From contig NZ_CP017305.1 of NCBI RefSeq assembly GCF_001747405.1, positions 514,001 through 578,000 on the forward strand: a stretch of 64,000 nt of DNA, written 5' to 3'. The position numbers and the translations under genes were made by a program. The notes beneath the pieces were generated by a model. The model was given only the letters and a program-made list of their open reading frames with translations, made no database searches and was not told the origin of the DNA. The stretch is from Chlorobaculum limnaeum (GTDB lineage Bacteria > Bacteroidota > Chlorobiia > Chlorobiales > Chlorobiaceae). Shown piece after piece: positions 25,871-36,772 of the stretch (its first letter is position 1; every line of letters begins with the position of its first letter).

Positions 25871-28297
25871 TTACTTTTCTGCCGGTTTTACAGCGAAGTT
25901 GACCAGCTTGCCCGGCACGGCGATCTCCTTGACGATTGTCTGACCTTCGAGGAACTTCACCACGCTCTCCACCTTTTTCGCCTCGGCGATCATCTCCTCC
26001 TTCGCGCAGCCCGCCGGAGCCTGGAACGTACCCCGGAGCTTGCCGTTGACCTGCACGGCAATGGTGAGCACGTCGTCCGCGGCGAGCGCCGGATCGAACA
26101 CCGGCCATACGGCTCCGCTGATCGACTCCGCATGGCCGAGCGTCTGCCACAGCTCTTCGGTGATGTGCGGCGCGAAGGGCGAAAGCATCACGAGCACGGT
26201 CTCGACCGCCTCGCGGCAGTAGCAACCAGCTTTGTGCAGTTCGTTCGTCAACACCATCATCTCCGAGATGGCGGTGTTGAACTTGAGCTGCTCGGTATCT
26301 TCGGTCACCTTTTTGATCGCCTTGTGTGTCCGCTTGAGGATCGCGTCGTCCGGTTTGGTCTCGGTGACTCTCGGCGTTTCGGCGAACTCCTCCCAGACGA
26401 GGCGCCACACTTTGTTGAGGAAGCGGCTGATCCCCTCGATGCCGTTGGTGTTCCAGGGCTTGACCTGTTCGAGCGGGCCGAGGAACATTTCGTAGAGCCG
26501 CACCGCGTCCGCGCCGTAGCTGTTCAGCACGTGGTCGGCGGGAATGACATTGCCCCGCGATTTGGACATCTTCTCGTTATCCTCGCCGAGGATCATCCCC
26601 TGGTTGAAGAGGCGCTGGAAGGGCTCCTTCGTGCTGACGACGCCGAGGTCGTAGAGCACCTTGTGCCAGAAGCGCGAGTAGAGCAGGTGCAGCACCGCGT
26701 GCTCCGCGCCGCCGATGTAGAGATCGACGTTCATCCAGTATTTTTCGCGCGACGGATCGATCAGCTCGTCGCTGTTTTGCGGGTCGATGAAGCGCAGGTA
26801 GTACCAGCAGCTTCCGGCCCATTGCGGCATGGTGTTGGTTTCGCGGCGGAATTTGCCGTGCTCGTCCTCACCGTAGAGCCAGCTCTCGATGTTGGCCAAC
26901 GGTGATTCGCCGGTCGAGGTCGGCTGGTAGGCCTCCACCTCCGGCAACGTGAGCGGCAAATTGGTCTCCGGGCGCATCGTGCCGTCGTCGTAGTGCTTGA
27001 TCGGGATCGGCTCGCCCCAGTAGCGCTGGCGGCTGAAGACCCAGTCGCGCAGCTTGTAGTTCACCTTGCGCTTGCCCTTGCCCTTCGATTCGAGCCAGGT
27101 TGCCATGCGGTCGAAGGCGGTTTTGAAATCGAGACCGTCTATGGAGATTTCGTCGTTCGAGGAGTTGACGCAAAGACTGTCCTTGCCCTCGAACACCGCC
27201 TCCTCGACGTCGTGCGGGCTTTTGATCACTTCACGGATCGGCAGGCCGAACTTCTTGGCGAACTCCCAGTCGCGGCTGTCATGCGCCGGGACGGACATGA
27301 TCGCGCCGGTGCCGTAGCTGGTGAGCACGAAGTCCGAAATCCAGACCGGCAGCGCCTCGCCCGTGGCCGGATTGATGGCGTAGGAGCCGGTGAAGACGCC
27401 GGTTTTCTCCTTCTGCAAACCGGTGCGCTCCAGCTCGGTTTTGAGCCTGGCCTGCTCGATGTAGCGCTTGACCTCCACGAGCTGCTGGGCGATGGCGAGC
27501 TTTTCGGCCATCGGATGCTCCGGCGAAATGACCAGATAGGTCGCGCCGAAGAGCGTGTCGGGGCGGGTGGTATAGACGCGCAGGTTGGTGCGGTGGCAGC
27601 GCAGCTCGAAGTCGATCTCGACGCCTTCGGAGCGGCCGATCCAGTTGCGCTGCATCTGCTTGACGTTCTCCGGCCAGTCAACCTCACCGAGATCCTCAAG
27701 CAGCCGTTCGGCGTAGGCGGTGATCCTGAGCACCCACTGGCGGAGCGGGCGGCGGACGACCGTGTAGCCGTCTGCCAGCTTTTCATCCACCTCTTCGTTG
27801 GCCAGCACGACCTTCAGCTCCTCGCACCAGTTGACGTCCACCTCCGAGATGTATGCCAGCCCTTTTTCGTAGAGCTTCAGGAAAATCCACTGCGTCCACT
27901 TGAAATAGTTCGGGTCGGTGGTGTTGATTTCGCGGCTCCAGTCGTAGGAGAAGCCCATGCTCTTGAGGGTCTCCCGGAAGTTCGAGACGTTGACCTCGGT
28001 GGTCAGGCGCGGATGGGTGCCGGTCTTGATGGCGAACTGCTCGGCGGGCAGGCCGAAGGCGTCCCACCCCATCGGGTGCAGCACGTTGAAGCCCCGGCAG
28101 CGCTTGTAGCGGGCGACGATGTCAGTGGCTGTATACCCTTCGAGGTGGCCGACGTGAAGTCCCGAACCGCTCGGGTAGGGGAACATGTCGAGCACGTAAT
28201 ATTTGGGTTTCTCCTGATCCTGTCCCGAAGCGAAGGTGTTTTCGCTTGCCCACCGGGCCTGCCACTTTCGCTCTGTCGCTGAAAAATCGTATTTCAT
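25871..28297 (-). CDS. leuS: Leucyl-tRNA synthetase
   Basis: Class I aminoacyl-tRNA synthetase of 808 residues. The HIGH-type motif is HVGHLEGYTATD and the KMSKS loop is EKMSKSRGNVIPAD; an editing (CP1) domain is present, with TTRPDTLFGATYLV and GTGAIMSVPAHDSRDW. A C-terminal anticodon-binding domain ends QTIVKEIAVPGKLVNFAVK, the usual LeuS tail. The start is ATG 28297 (MKYDFSATERKWQ), where family similarity begins; an extension to 28384 overlaps the pnp terminator. Confidence 0.97.
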   Translation of the reverse strand: MKYDFSATERKWQARWASENTFASGQDQEKPKYYVLDMFPYPSGSGLHVGHLEGYTATDIVARYKRCRGFNVLHPMGWDAFGLPAEQFAIKTGTHPRLTTEVNVSNFRETLKSMGFSYDWSREINTTDPNYFKWTQWIFLKLYEKGLAYISEVDVNWCEELKVVLANEEVDEKLADGYTVVRRPLRQWVLRITAYAERLLEDLGEVDWPENVKQMQRNWIGRSEGVEIDFELRCHRTNLRVYTTRPDTLFGATYLVISPEHPMAEKLAIAQQLVEVKRYIEQARLKTELERTGLQKEKTGVFTGSYAINPATGEALPVWISDFVLTSYGTGAIMSVPAHDSRDWEFAKKFGLPIREVIKSPHDVEEAVFEGKDSLCVNSSNDEISIDGLDFKTAFDRMATWLESKGKGKRKVNYKLRDWVFSRQRYWGEPIPIKHYDDGTMRPETNLPLTLPEVEAYQPTSTGESPLANIESWLYGEDEHGKFRRETNTMPQWAGSCWYYLRFIDPQNSDELIDPSREKYWMNVDLYIGGAEHAVLHLLYSRFWHKVLYDLGVVSTKEPFQRLFNQGMILGEDNEKMSKSRGNVIPADHVLNSYGADAVRLYEMFLGPLEQVKPWNTNGIEGISRFLNKVWRLVWEEFAETPRVTETKPDDAILKRTHKAIKKVTEDTEQLKFNTAISEMMVLTNELHKAGCYCREAVETVLVMLSPFAPHITEELWQTLGHAESISGAVWPVFDPALAADDVLTIAVQVNGKLRGTFQAPAGCAKEEMIAEAKKVESVVKFLEGQTIVKEIAVPGKLVNFAVKPAEK

Positions 28298-28353
28298 GGT
28301 GTACTGGTCGTTTTCAATAATGGTGCAGGGAAGATAATCCCGCGCCGGTAATG

Positions 28354-28393
28354 AAAAAAGGCAGTGCAGGGTTATTTCCCCCACACTGCCTTT
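28354..28393 (-). terminator. Intrinsic terminator of pnp
   Basis: 9-bp arms (AAGGCAGTG at 28358-28366, CACTGCCTT at 28384-28392); on the minus strand the stem runs into a six-T tract. It separates pnp from leuS. Confidence 0.85.
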
Positions 28394-28411
28394 GTTTCAG
28401 TTGCGTCGCGT

Positions 28412-30613
28412 TCAGTCCCGTTCCGGCTGTGCCGTGCCGTTAGCGTCGGCGGGCTGCTCTTCGTCCAGCAGGGCCTTCATCGAGAGGGCGAACTTGGTTT
28501 TGCCGGTGCGCGGATCCTTGCGCACGTCGATCAACTTCACCTTGATCCGGTCACCCACCTTGAGCACGTCGCTCACCTTGGCGATGCGCTGCTTCGAAAT
28601 CTCCGAGATGTGCACCAGGCCGTCGGTCTTCGGCAGGAACTCGACGAAGGCGCCAAGCTCGTCGCGGATGTCGCGCACCTTGCCCATGTAAACCGTGCCG
28701 ACTTCGGGTTTGGAGACGAGGGTCTTGATGGTCTCGACAGCCGCCTTGGTGCCTTCGGGGCTGGAGCAGGCGATAGTCACCGTGCCGTCGTCTTCGATGT
28801 TGATCTCCGCGCCGGTCTCCTCGGTGATGCTGCGGATGGTCTCGCCGCCCTTGCCGATCACCATGCCGATGGCGTCCACCGGAATCTGGATGGTGGTGAG
28901 GCGCGGCGCGTACCTGCCGATGTCTTCGCGGGATTCGGGAAGGGCCTCGGCCATGACGTCGAGAATGTGCATGCGTCCGCGGCGTGCCTGTTCGAGCGCG
29001 GTTTCGAGGATGTGGTAGTCGAGGCCGTCGATCTTGATGTCCATCTGGCAGGCGGTGATGCCGTCACGGGTACCGGCAACCTTGAAGTCCATGTCGCCGA
29101 GATGATCCTCGTTGCCGAGAATGTCCGAAAGCACGGCGTAGTTGTCGCCCTCCTTGATGAGGCCCATCGCGATGCCGGAGACCGGCTTACGGAGCGGAAT
29201 GCCGCCATCCATCGCAGCGAGAGTGCCGCCGCAGACCGAGGCCATCGACGACGAACCGTTCGATTCGAGGATGTCCGAAACGAGGCGCACGGTGTAGGGG
29301 AACTCCTGCTCCGGAGGCATCACCATCCTGATGGAGCGCTCGGCGAGGTTGCCGTGGCCGATTTCGCGACGTCCGGTGCCGCCGAGCCTGCCGGTTTCGC
29401 CGACCGAGAAGGGCGGGAAGTTGTAGTGCAGCATGAAGCGCTTGTCCTTGTCGTCGGTGAGCGTATCGACCGACTGGGCGTCCTTTTTGGTGCCGAGCGT
29501 GAGCGTGACGAGCGCCTGCGTTTCGCCGCGGGTGAAGAGCGCAGAACCGTGCGCCCTCGGAATGAGGCCCAGCTCGATGCTGATCGGGCGAACCTGCTCC
29601 AGCGTGCGTCCGTCGAGGCGTTTGCTGTCATCGAGAATCATGTGGCGCATCACCTTCTTTTCGACCGAGTGGATGCACTCTTCGATCATGTGCTCGTTCA
29701 GGCAGAAGGCGCTGGAGGGATCGGCTTCGATCTGATCGGGGCCGACGCGGTCGGTGAAGTGTGTGAGGGTTTTCCTGAGGGTCTGAGTGTAGATCGCCTT
29801 GGTCTTTTCGGCGCGCTCCTCCTTGGCGAGCGGGGTGTAGGCCAGCGCCTTCAGCTCGGCGGCGCAGTGCTCCTCGACGAACTTGACCAGCTCTTCCGGC
29901 GCGACGGTCGGAGAGAACGGGCGTTTGGCCTTGGCGACTTCCGCGGCGAGTTCGCGCTGGAGGCGGCATATTTTCTTGATGGCCTCGTGGCCGAAGCGGA
30001 TGGCGTCGAGCATCTCGACTTCCGAAATCTCCTTCATCTCGCCTTCCAGCATGCAGATGGTGTCCTCGGTGCCACCGATGCAGATGTCCATGTCGCTCTG
30101 CGACAGCTCGTTGGTGTCGGGGTTGACGAGGAAGAAGCCGTTGATGCGGCCGACGCGAACCTCGGACATCGGGTTCTGGAAAGGAATGTCCGACACCATG
30201 ATGGCGGCCGAAGCGGCGATGCCACCCAGCACGTCGGCGTCGTTGATCGTATCTGACGAGATGACCGAAATGATGATCTGGGTCTCCTGATAGTAGCCGT
30301 CAGGGAAGAGCGGGCGCAGGGCGCGGTCGATCAGGCGGGCGGAGAGAATCTCCTTTTCGGACGGGCGGCCTTCACGCTTGAAGAAGCCGCCGGGGAACTT
30401 GCCGGCCGCGGAGTACTTTTCGCGATACTCGACCTGGAGCGGGAAGAAGTCCTGGTTCGGCGAAGGGGGAGTTCTGGTCGATACCACCGTGGCGAGCACC
30501 ATGGTGTCGTTCATCGTTACGACCGCCGAGCCGTCGGCCTGTTTGGCCATTTTGCCGGTTTCGATAGTGATTACCTTCCCCTGTCCAAGATCGATCTCTT
30601 TTTTGATAAACAT
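28412..30613 (-). CDS. pnp: Polyribonucleotide nucleotidyltransferase (PNPase)
   Basis: 3'-5' phosphorolytic RNA degradation. 733 residues: two RNase PH-like cores, the second with [21 protein letters not shown] and [18 protein letters not shown], a KH domain with GXXG loop ([17 protein letters not shown]), and an S1 domain near the end ([28 protein letters not shown]). All catalytic segments appear intact. The last 20 residues are a variable tail. The rpsO gene that often precedes pnp is not adjacent. Confidence 0.97.
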   Translation of the reverse strand: MFIKKEIDLGQGKVITIETGKMAKQADGSAVVTMNDTMVLATVVSTRTPPSPNQDFFPLQVEYREKYSAAGKFPGGFFKREGRPSEKEILSARLIDRALRPLFPDGYYQETQIIISVISSDTINDADVLGGIAASAAIMVSDIPFQNPMSEVRVGRINGFFLVNPDTNELSQSDMDICIGGTEDTICMLEGEMKEISEVEMLDAIRFGHEAIKKICRLQRELAAEVAKAKRPFSPTVAPEELVKFVEEHCAAELKALAYTPLAKEERAEKTKAIYTQTLRKTLTHFTDRVGPDQIEADPSSAFCLNEHMIEECIHSVEKKVMRHMILDDSKRLDGRTLEQVRPISIELGLIPRAHGSALFTRGETQALVTLTLGTKKDAQSVDTLTDDKDKRFMLHYNFPPFSVGETGRLGGTGRREIGHGNLAERSIRMVMPPEQEFPYTVRLVSDILESNGSSSMASVCGGTLAAMDGGIPLRKPVSGIAMGLIKEGDNYAVLSDILGNEDHLGDMDFKVAGTRDGITACQMDIKIDGLDYHILETALEQARRGRMHILDVMAEALPESREDIGRYAPRLTTIQIPVDAIGMVIGKGGETIRSITEETGAEINIEDDGTVTIACSSPEGTKAAVETIKTLVSKPEVGTVYMGKVRDIRDELGAFVEFLPKTDGLVHISEISKQRIAKVSDVLKVGDRIKVKLIDVRKDPRTGKTKFALSMKALLDEEQPADANGTAQPERD

Positions 30614-30791
30614 GGAAATCAGTTGTGGTTAAAAGTGATGAACCTCTTCGCTGGACCTTCGGGACGATGCCATGCCGATGGAAAAATCAGGACGCTGGAT
30701 GCAGGTCGCGTTCGAAGCCAATTCAAAAATTAAAAAGTCAAATAATATACTACAAAATAGTTCCCTTCCAGTACCGGTTTGCCGGAAAGCG

Positions 30792-31646
30792 TCACGTGCA
30801 TTCGAAGCGCCAGTTGTCGATCAACCGGGTCTTGCCGATGCGCACGGCCATGACGAGGCGGCAGGCTTTGCCGGGCGTGGCTTGCGTTATCGGCTCGAAG
30901 GTGGCCTCATCGACGAAAGAGAGATAGTCCGGCTCGGCGTCCGGCTCTGTGCGCACCAGAGCTTCGGCTTCGGCGGCAATCGTGTCGAGTTCGCGCCTGC
31001 CCGCTGTGATCTCGCGCCCCGCAAGCTGGATGGCGCGGTAGAGCACCGTCGCCTGCTGGCGCTCGTCCGACGAGAGGTAGATGTTGCGCGAACTGGTGGC
31101 CAAGCCGTCGCTTTCGCGGGTGACCGGCGCGCCGAGAATCGTAACGGCGATGTTCAGGTCGGCCACCACCCGCCGGATGACCGTGAGCTGCTGGGCGTCC
31201 TTCTCGCCGAAGACTGCCAGGTGCGGGCGCGTGATGCCGAGCAGCTTGACCACTACCGTGGCTACGCCGCTGAAGTGGCCGGGCCGCGACGCCCCCTCAA
31301 AGCGCGTCGCTATCGGGCCGGGATCGATCATGGTCGCGTATCCCTCCGGGTAGATCGCCTCCGCCGACGGGGCGAAGAGGTAATCGACGCCCGCCGCACG
31401 AGCGAGCGCCGCGTCCTGCTCGAAAGGACGCGGGTAGCGGTGGAAATCTTCGTCCGGCCCGAACTGCGTCGGGTTGACGAAGATGGTCATGATGACCGTT
31501 CCTGCATGTGCCTTCGCGAGTTTCACCAGATTCAGGTGCCCTTCGTGCAGAGCGCCCATCGTCATGACGACGCCGATGTACTGGTGCTGGAGACGCAGCT
31601 TCTCGGCGATCTTCTGCATCTCGGCGGGGTCATTGATGATCTGCAT
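30792..31646 (-). CDS. panC: Pantoate-beta-alanine ligase (pantothenate synthetase)
   Basis: Condenses pantoate with beta-alanine using ATP, the last step of pantothenate synthesis. 284 residues with the HIGH-like motif [44 protein letters not shown] and [17 protein letters not shown], the usual active-site set. The start is ATG 31646, preceded by CAGGAA; the frame further upstream belongs to the overlapping rsmI in another phase. panB and panD are not adjacent. Confidence 0.96.
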   Translation of the reverse strand: MQIINDPAEMQKIAEKLRLQHQYIGVVMTMGALHEGHLNLVKLAKAHAGTVIMTIFVNPTQFGPDEDFHRYPRPFEQDAALARAAGVDYLFAPSAEAIYPEGYATMIDPGPIATRFEGASRPGHFSGVATVVVKLLGITRPHLAVFGEKDAQQLTVIRRVVADLNIAVTILGAPVTRESDGLATSSRNIYLSSDERQQATVLYRAIQLAGREITAGRRELDTIAAEAEALVRTEPDAEPDYLSFVDEATFEPITQATPGKACRLVMAVRIGKTRLIDNWRFECT

Positions 31647-32364
31647 GTTCCTGTCTTTTTTTTGAACGTTTGTCTGCCGGATGGACGACCACGACGAACT
31701 CACCCCGCTGCTTCTGGCCGGTGAAGTGGCTCGCCAGCTCGTCGGGCGTGCCGGTGACGTACTCTTCGTGCATCTTGGTGATTTCACGCGCGGCGAACAC
31801 CTGCGCGTCGGGGAAGTGCTCCTTCACCTCCTCCATCAACCGCCCGATGCGGTGCGGCGATTCGTAGAGGACAACCGTGCTTTCGATGGAGGCGAGGAAT
31901 TCGAGGCGGGTTTTGCGCCCCTTCTTGTGCGGCAGGAATCCGGCGAAGAAAAAGCTGCTCGACGGCAGCGGGCAAACCGAGAGCGCCGCCGTCAGGGCGC
32001 TTGCGCCCGGCACCGGCACCACCGGCAGGCCCGCCGAGTGCGCGGCGCTCGCCATCGTGTAGCCGGGATCGCTGATGGCCGGAGTGCCCGCGTCGGTCAC
32101 GAGCGCCACGTCCGCGCCCTCTTCGAGCAGCTCCGTCACCTGCCGGACGGCGCGCTCCTCGTTGAAGCTGTGGTAGCTGACGAGTCGCTTGCCCTCAATG
32201 CCGAAGTGTTTGAGCAGAATCGAGGTGCGCCGGGTATCCTCGCAGGCAATCGCCCCAGCGTCGCGCAGGGTGCGAACCGCGCGAAAAGTCATGTCGTCGA
32301 GATTGCCGAGCGGGGTGGCCACGACGTACAGCGTGCCCTTATGTTCGTCACGGGAATGTATCAC
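31630..32364 (-). CDS. rsmI: 16S rRNA (cytidine-2'-O)-methyltransferase RsmI
   Basis: SAM-dependent 2'-O-methylation of C1402 in 16S rRNA. A tetrapyrrole-methylase-fold protein of about 244 residues with [51 protein letters not shown] and [13 protein letters not shown], all RsmI signatures. No ATG lies ahead of the conserved start, so GTG 32364 is most likely. The 3' end overlaps panC by 17 bases. Divergent from the opp ATPase gene, with a 102-bp shared upstream region. Confidence 0.93.
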   Translation of the reverse strand: MIHSRDEHKGTLYVVATPLGNLDDMTFRAVRTLRDAGAIACEDTRRTSILLKHFGIEGKRLVSYHSFNEERAVRQVTELLEEGADVALVTDAGTPAISDPGYTMASAAHSAGLPVVPVPGASALTAALSVCPLPSSSFFFAGFLPHKKGRKTRLEFLASIESTVVLYESPHRIGRLMEEVKEHFPDAQVFAAREITKMHEEYVTGTPDELASHFTGQKQRGEFVVVVHPADKRSKKRQEHADHQ

Positions 32365-32466
32365 TGCTAACGCCAGTTGATGAGGGGCGGCCTTTGTTCG
32401 GGAAAGCTTGTATATTGTCTTCCAACAGTATAGCAAAAAATATGAGAAACAGATTGATGCAAGCCC

Positions 32467-33450
32467 ATGCAGCGTGAACAGATACTGTCGGTCAGCGGCC
32501 TGAAGGTGCATTTTCCTGTCAGGAACTCCGGATTGACTGGCGGCAAGCAGGTGGCCAAAGCGGTGAACGGCGTGTCGTTTGATGTGTTCCGGGGCGAAAC
32601 GCTCGGCCTGGTCGGCGAGTCGGGCTGCGGCAAGACCACGCTTGGCCGCTCGATCGTGCGGCTCGTGCAGCCCTCTAAAGGAGGCAAGATCGTCTTTCAT
32701 GGTCGCGACATCACCGGGCTTGGCAACCGCGAGTTCCGTCCGATCCGCAAAGAGATGCAGATGATCTTCCAGGATCCTTTCGGATCGCTCAATCCGCGCC
32801 TGACCATCGGGCAGATGCTCGGCGAGGTGCTCAAGGTGCACGGTATCACGAAAGGCACGCAGGCGACCGCGAAAAAGATCGACCAGCTCCTCGACACCGT
32901 CGGCCTCAACCGCGACTATGCCAACCGCTATCCCCACGAATTTTCGGGCGGCCAGCGCCAGCGCGTCGGTATCGCCAGGGCGCTGGCCGTCAACCCGTCG
33001 TTCATCATCTGCGACGAGCCGGTCTCGGCGCTCGACGTTTCGATCCAGTCGCAGATCATCAACCTGCTCAAGGACTTGCAGAAAGAGTTCGGCCTCACCT
33101 ACCTCTTCATCGCGCACGACCTCTCGGTGGTGGAGTACATCTCGGATCGCGTCGCGGTGATGTACCTCGGCAAGATCGTCGAGATCGCCGACGCCGGAAC
33201 GCTCTACGCCAACCCGAAGCACCCCTACACCCAGGCGCTGCTCTCGGCGATTCCAATGCCCGAACTTGGCCACAAGCGCGAGCGCATCGTGCTGAAGGGC
33301 GACCTGCCGGGGCCGATGTCGATTCCTGAGGGATGCAGTTTTCACCCCCGCTGCCCCTTCGCCAGGGAGGAGTGCCGGAAGCGCGAGCCGGAGCTGCTGG
33401 CACTCGGTGACGATCCGTCGCACAAGGTGAGCTGCATACTTTATCAGTGA
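32467..33450 (+). CDS. Oligopeptide/dipeptide ABC transporter ATP-binding protein (OppF/DppF type)
   Basis: 327 residues. Walker A GESGCGKTTLGRS, Q-loop FQDPFGSLNPRLTI, signature FSGGQRQRVGIARAL, Walker B FIICDEPVSALDVS and the H-loop FIAHDLSVV are all present. The C-terminal oligopeptide extension has Cys-rich CSFHPRCPFAREECRKREP, specific to the OppD/OppF class and reported to hold an Fe-S cluster in relatives. The likely substrate-binding and permease partners are at 49972-52717; the second ATPase and second permease are not in the window. Confidence 0.93.
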   Translation: MQREQILSVSGLKVHFPVRNSGLTGGKQVAKAVNGVSFDVFRGETLGLVGESGCGKTTLGRSIVRLVQPSKGGKIVFHGRDITGLGNREFRPIRKEMQMIFQDPFGSLNPRLTIGQMLGEVLKVHGITKGTQATAKKIDQLLDTVGLNRDYANRYPHEFSGGQRQRVGIARALAVNPSFIICDEPVSALDVSIQSQIINLLKDLQKEFGLTYLFIAHDLSVVEYISDRVAVMYLGKIVEIADAGTLYANPKHPYTQALLSAIPMPELGHKRERIVLKGDLPGPMSIPEGCSFHPRCPFAREECRKREPELLALGDDPSHKVSCILYQ

Positions 33451-33465
33451 TTTCAATCAATTGAC

Positions 33466-35256
33466 ATGGCAGAAAAGAATCGAAAAAAAGGCGGATGTTT
33501 CCGCGCCGGATGCCTGACGCTGGTCGTCGGCGTGCTGCTTTTTGCCGGAATCGGCGTGCTGGCGCATCAGTGGGGCAACCGGCTTCCGGGCCGCTTCGTG
33601 CTCCGGGTGCCCGTGAGCGGCGCAATCGACGAGCGCTCGCCGGATGCCGCCTCGCTGCCCTTTGGCGGCACGCGCCAGACCCTTTCGCTCGAAGAGCTGC
33701 TGACCATTCTCGACCGTGCGAAAACCGACAAGCGGGTCGATTCGGTGCTGCTCCAGATCGACGGCCTGAACGCTCCGGCGGCCAAAGTGCAGGAGCTGGG
33801 CAACTCGATTGCCGACCTGCGGAAATCGGGTAAAAAAGTGACCGCCTTGCTGAACACTCCCGGCGACAAGGAGTACCGGCTCGCCGCCGCCTGCGATTCG
33901 ATCATCGTGCAGAAAGGCTCGTGGATGTTGCTCGACGGTCTCAAGGCCGAGCTCTTCTTTTTTGCCGAGCCGCTCGAAAAACTTGGTGTGAGCTTCCAGG
34001 CCGCGCAGTGGAAGAAGTACAAAAGCGCCGTCGAATCTTTCACGCGGAGTTCGGCAAGCCCGGAGAACCTCGAAGAGACCAACGCGCTGCTCGACGACGC
34101 CTGGGCGGATTATCTCGACTCCGTGTCGCGTCAGCGCCGCGTCAGCCGGGAGGCGTTCAGGAGTGTCGTCGATTCGCTCGCCGTGCTGACGCCTGAAAAG
34201 GCGCTCTCGTTGCGCCTCGTCGACCGCGTCGCCACCGAACGCGAGCTTGACAAGGAGTACGAAGAGCGGCTCGGCAAGCCTGCCGACGAGCTGTTCGTGG
34301 AGGGCCGGGAGTATCTCGATGCCACCGGCGGCATGAGGCCGCAAAGTATCGGCGACCGGATCGCCGTGGTCGCCATCACCGGCATGATCGTCAGCGACGG
34401 CTCGGCGGAGATGGGCGATGGCGAAGCAACGGATGTCGCCACCCTGAAGCAGGCGCTCCAGACGGCGCTCGACGACACGAAAGTCAAGGCGATCGTGCTG
34501 CGCATCGACAGCCCCGGTGGCGACGCGCTCGCCGCTTCGACGATGCTCGAACTGCTTGAAGAGGCGAAAACGAAAAAGCCCATCGTGGCCTCGATGTCCG
34601 GCGTGGCTGCCTCGGGCGGCTACATGGTGGCGCTCGCGGGCAGCAAAATCTACGCCGAGCCGATGACCGTGACCGGCTCGATTGGTGTCTTCTCGCTCAA
34701 GCCCGATTTCGGCGGCCTGCTCGAAAAAAGCGGCATCCGCCGCGAAGTACTGACGCGCGGACGTTTTGCCGACGCCTACACGCCCTTCAAGCCGTTCGAC
34801 GACGCTTCGTTCCGCAAGTTCGTCGAAACCGCCGGGACGATCTATGACGATTTCATCGCCAAAGTTGCGAAAGGCCGCAGGATGACTCCCGCCGAGGTCG
34901 ATGCCGTGGCCGGAGGCCGCGTGTGGAGCGGCAAACGCGCGCTCGAAGTCGGTCTCATCGACCGCATTGGCGGCCTCGACGCAGCCGTGCAGGAGGCCAA
35001 AAAGCTCGCCAGAATGGATGCCAAGGCAAAGCCGGAGTTGCTCTACCTGCCCGTCCGCAAAACCTGGCTCGAATACCTGCTCGCAGGCGACGCATCGCAA
35101 CTGACCTCGGCGCTGGCCGCCGGAATCGTCAGGCAATCGCTCGGCGAACTGCAACCGCTCGCCAACCTGCCCGGCACAAGAACCGCCCGCTTCCTCCTCC
35201 GAACGGAAGCGCCGCAAGTGCTGGCGCTCGATCCGGTCGAAGTGGAGATAAAGTGA
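33466..35256 (+). CDS. sppA: Signal peptide peptidase SppA, 67-kDa type
   Basis: A membrane-bound serine protease that degrades cleaved signal peptides. 596 residues: one N-terminal membrane anchor (LTLVVGVLLFAGIGVLA, about 17-33), then two tandem crotonase-like domains as in E. coli SppA. The general-base Lys is expected in QWKKYKSAVESFTR and the Ser nucleophile in SGVAASGGYMVALAGSK; IVLRIDSPGGD and VTGSIGVFSLKPDF complete the second domain. It follows the opp ATPase after 15 bp and is probably cotranscribed. Confidence 0.94.
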   Translation: MAEKNRKKGGCFRAGCLTLVVGVLLFAGIGVLAHQWGNRLPGRFVLRVPVSGAIDERSPDAASLPFGGTRQTLSLEELLTILDRAKTDKRVDSVLLQIDGLNAPAAKVQELGNSIADLRKSGKKVTALLNTPGDKEYRLAAACDSIIVQKGSWMLLDGLKAELFFFAEPLEKLGVSFQAAQWKKYKSAVESFTRSSASPENLEETNALLDDAWADYLDSVSRQRRVSREAFRSVVDSLAVLTPEKALSLRLVDRVATERELDKEYEERLGKPADELFVEGREYLDATGGMRPQSIGDRIAVVAITGMIVSDGSAEMGDGEATDVATLKQALQTALDDTKVKAIVLRIDSPGGDALAASTMLELLEEAKTKKPIVASMSGVAASGGYMVALAGSKIYAEPMTVTGSIGVFSLKPDFGGLLEKSGIRREVLTRGRFADAYTPFKPFDDASFRKFVETAGTIYDDFIAKVAKGRRMTPAEVDAVAGGRVWSGKRALEVGLIDRIGGLDAAVQEAKKLARMDAKAKPELLYLPVRKTWLEYLLAGDASQLTSALAAGIVRQSLGELQPLANLPGTRTARFLLRTEAPQVLALDPVEVEIK

Positions 35257-35274
35257 TAATTGACAATGGATAAT

Positions 35275-35308
35275 GCAGGGGCGCTCCCGAAGGTTGGGAC
35301 GCCCCTGC
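35275..35308. terminator. Strong hairpin between sppA and the porin gene
   Basis: A two-tier stem: outer arms GCAGGGGCG/CGCCCCTGC (35275-35283, 35300-35308) and an inner TCCC/GGGA. It lies in a 59-bp convergent gap with no long T run. Confidence 0.65.
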
Positions 35309-35315
35309 GTATCGT

Positions 35316-36632
35316 TCAGAACGAGTAGGTGACCGAAGTCTGGGCGCGGACGGCATCGCCCTCTTTGGCATCCTTGTAGTCGGTTCTCCAGCGGGATAGC
35401 TGGCCGCCAAGGATGAAGTTCGGCGTGATGCGGTGCGTTACCGAGATGAACTGCGTTTCGTTCAGCGTCCGGCCGGTTATCGACAGCACATCATCGTCAT
35501 TCGGGTCATCCATGCCCGCGCCGATGCTCAGCGTCGTCTCGGGGCTTGCCGCATAGCGCAGGGCCGCCCAGCCGCCGCGCGAGCGGATTGCCGTGACGCC
35601 ATTTCTGCCCTGGCCGATGCCTCCCCAGTAATCGTCGAGATTCTCGCCGGTGAACAGTTCACTGGCAAAGAGCAGCCTGTCGCTCAGTGGCAGCGACAGT
35701 TCGAGCACGCACGACCACGAGTCGAGCGTCTCATGAGAACCGTCGGCGTCGGTGTCCCACTCCTCCTGCCCGTAATGGCCCGAAACAGCGATGCTTGCCG
35801 GTTTTCCCGAAACAAGGAGTGGCGTCGAAAGCGCCAGGCGTCCCTGAAGCGAGGGCATCGCGGCGTCTTTGCCCGAATCCGCGCCGCTTCCGTTCGTTTC
35901 GCCAATCGTCCTCGCAGCCGCCACGGCAACTTCGACGCGGCTCTTTTGGCCGCTCTTGAACCCTTTGGTGAGGCGAAGTTGCGGATGGCGTCCGCCGATG
36001 TTGCCCGCGTCCCACATGATCGCCGGATCATCCACGAACGGGATGAGCGAGGCGTTCAAGTCCCAGGTCTGCCCGGCGATGATGCTGAAGTCGTTTGCGG
36101 GCCAGAAAGCTTTCAGATAGCCGTGGCGGAGGCGCGGGCTTGAATTGTTTTCCGCGCCGACGTAGCTCAGAAAGTCGAACTCGATATTGCCGGTCAGCTT
36201 CATCGTCTCGGTATCGGGGCCGTAAAGATTCATGCCGATTCTCGTTGCATTTGCCGTGAGGTTCCATTCGGCATCGTCGTTGACCGTTTTCTCCGAGGGG
36301 GCGTAGAGCGCGATGTTGCCCGGCGTAATCCGGCCTGTGTCGTACGAAGCGTCGAAACGGGCGAATCCATAAAACTGGAGCTTCGCGCCCGAAGAGACCG
36401 TCACGGTCGCCGGAGACGAAACTTCAGGTTTTCTGGCGGTCTCGGGAGCGGCAGCCGTCTGCGAAGTGGATGGAGCCGCAGGCTGTGCTTTGACCAGCGC
36501 TTTCAGTTCGGCAAGCTCCTTTTCGAGGCTGGCGATTCTTGCCTCGACCGTATCGGCAGCCATCGCCGGAGAGGAGCCAAGCAGTGCTCCGGCAAGCAGC
36601 AGTGTATGCCGGAGTGATCCTTTTGCGTTCAT
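35316..36632 (-). CDS. Outer membrane porin, DcaP-like
   Basis: About 438 residues from ATG 36632. Signal peptide MNAKGSLRHTLLLAGALLG to PAMA-AD, then a coiled-coil-like Leu/Glu/Lys segment (ARIASLEKELAELKALVKA) typical of trimeric porins, a Pro/Ala/Thr linker and a long beta-barrel beginning KLQFYGFARFDASYD. It ends TSVTYSF, with Phe as the C-terminal residue for Bam recognition. The start KLYGF-x-R-x-D resembles DcaP-type porins. The cargo is unknown. The frame is open upstream into comM because of a frameshift there; the porin starts at its own ATG. Confidence 0.8.
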   Translation of the reverse strand: MNAKGSLRHTLLLAGALLGSSPAMAADTVEARIASLEKELAELKALVKAQPAAPSTSQTAAAPETARKPEVSSPATVTVSSGAKLQFYGFARFDASYDTGRITPGNIALYAPSEKTVNDDAEWNLTANATRIGMNLYGPDTETMKLTGNIEFDFLSYVGAENNSSPRLRHGYLKAFWPANDFSIIAGQTWDLNASLIPFVDDPAIMWDAGNIGGRHPQLRLTKGFKSGQKSRVEVAVAAARTIGETNGSGADSGKDAAMPSLQGRLALSTPLLVSGKPASIAVSGHYGQEEWDTDADGSHETLDSWSCVLELSLPLSDRLLFASELFTGENLDDYWGGIGQGRNGVTAIRSRGGWAALRYAASPETTLSIGAGMDDPNDDDVLSITGRTLNETQFISVTHRITPNFILGGQLSRWRTDYKDAKEGDAVRAQTSVTYSF

Positions 36633-36772
36633 TCTTGGATGGTATGAGTTGATGTGGATCGTCGGATGTGCGCGAGAAAGAACGATAAAGTTCTCAATAT
36701 AGCCAAGCAGGCTTTTTTTCTCTGAACATCCGCGCTCAAGCGCATTTCCCCTCATCCGTTCGCTCTCCCCCC

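Noticed and set aside
30672-31724. A 350-codon plus-strand frame
   Set aside because: Antisense to panC and the rsmI end; no conserved domains.
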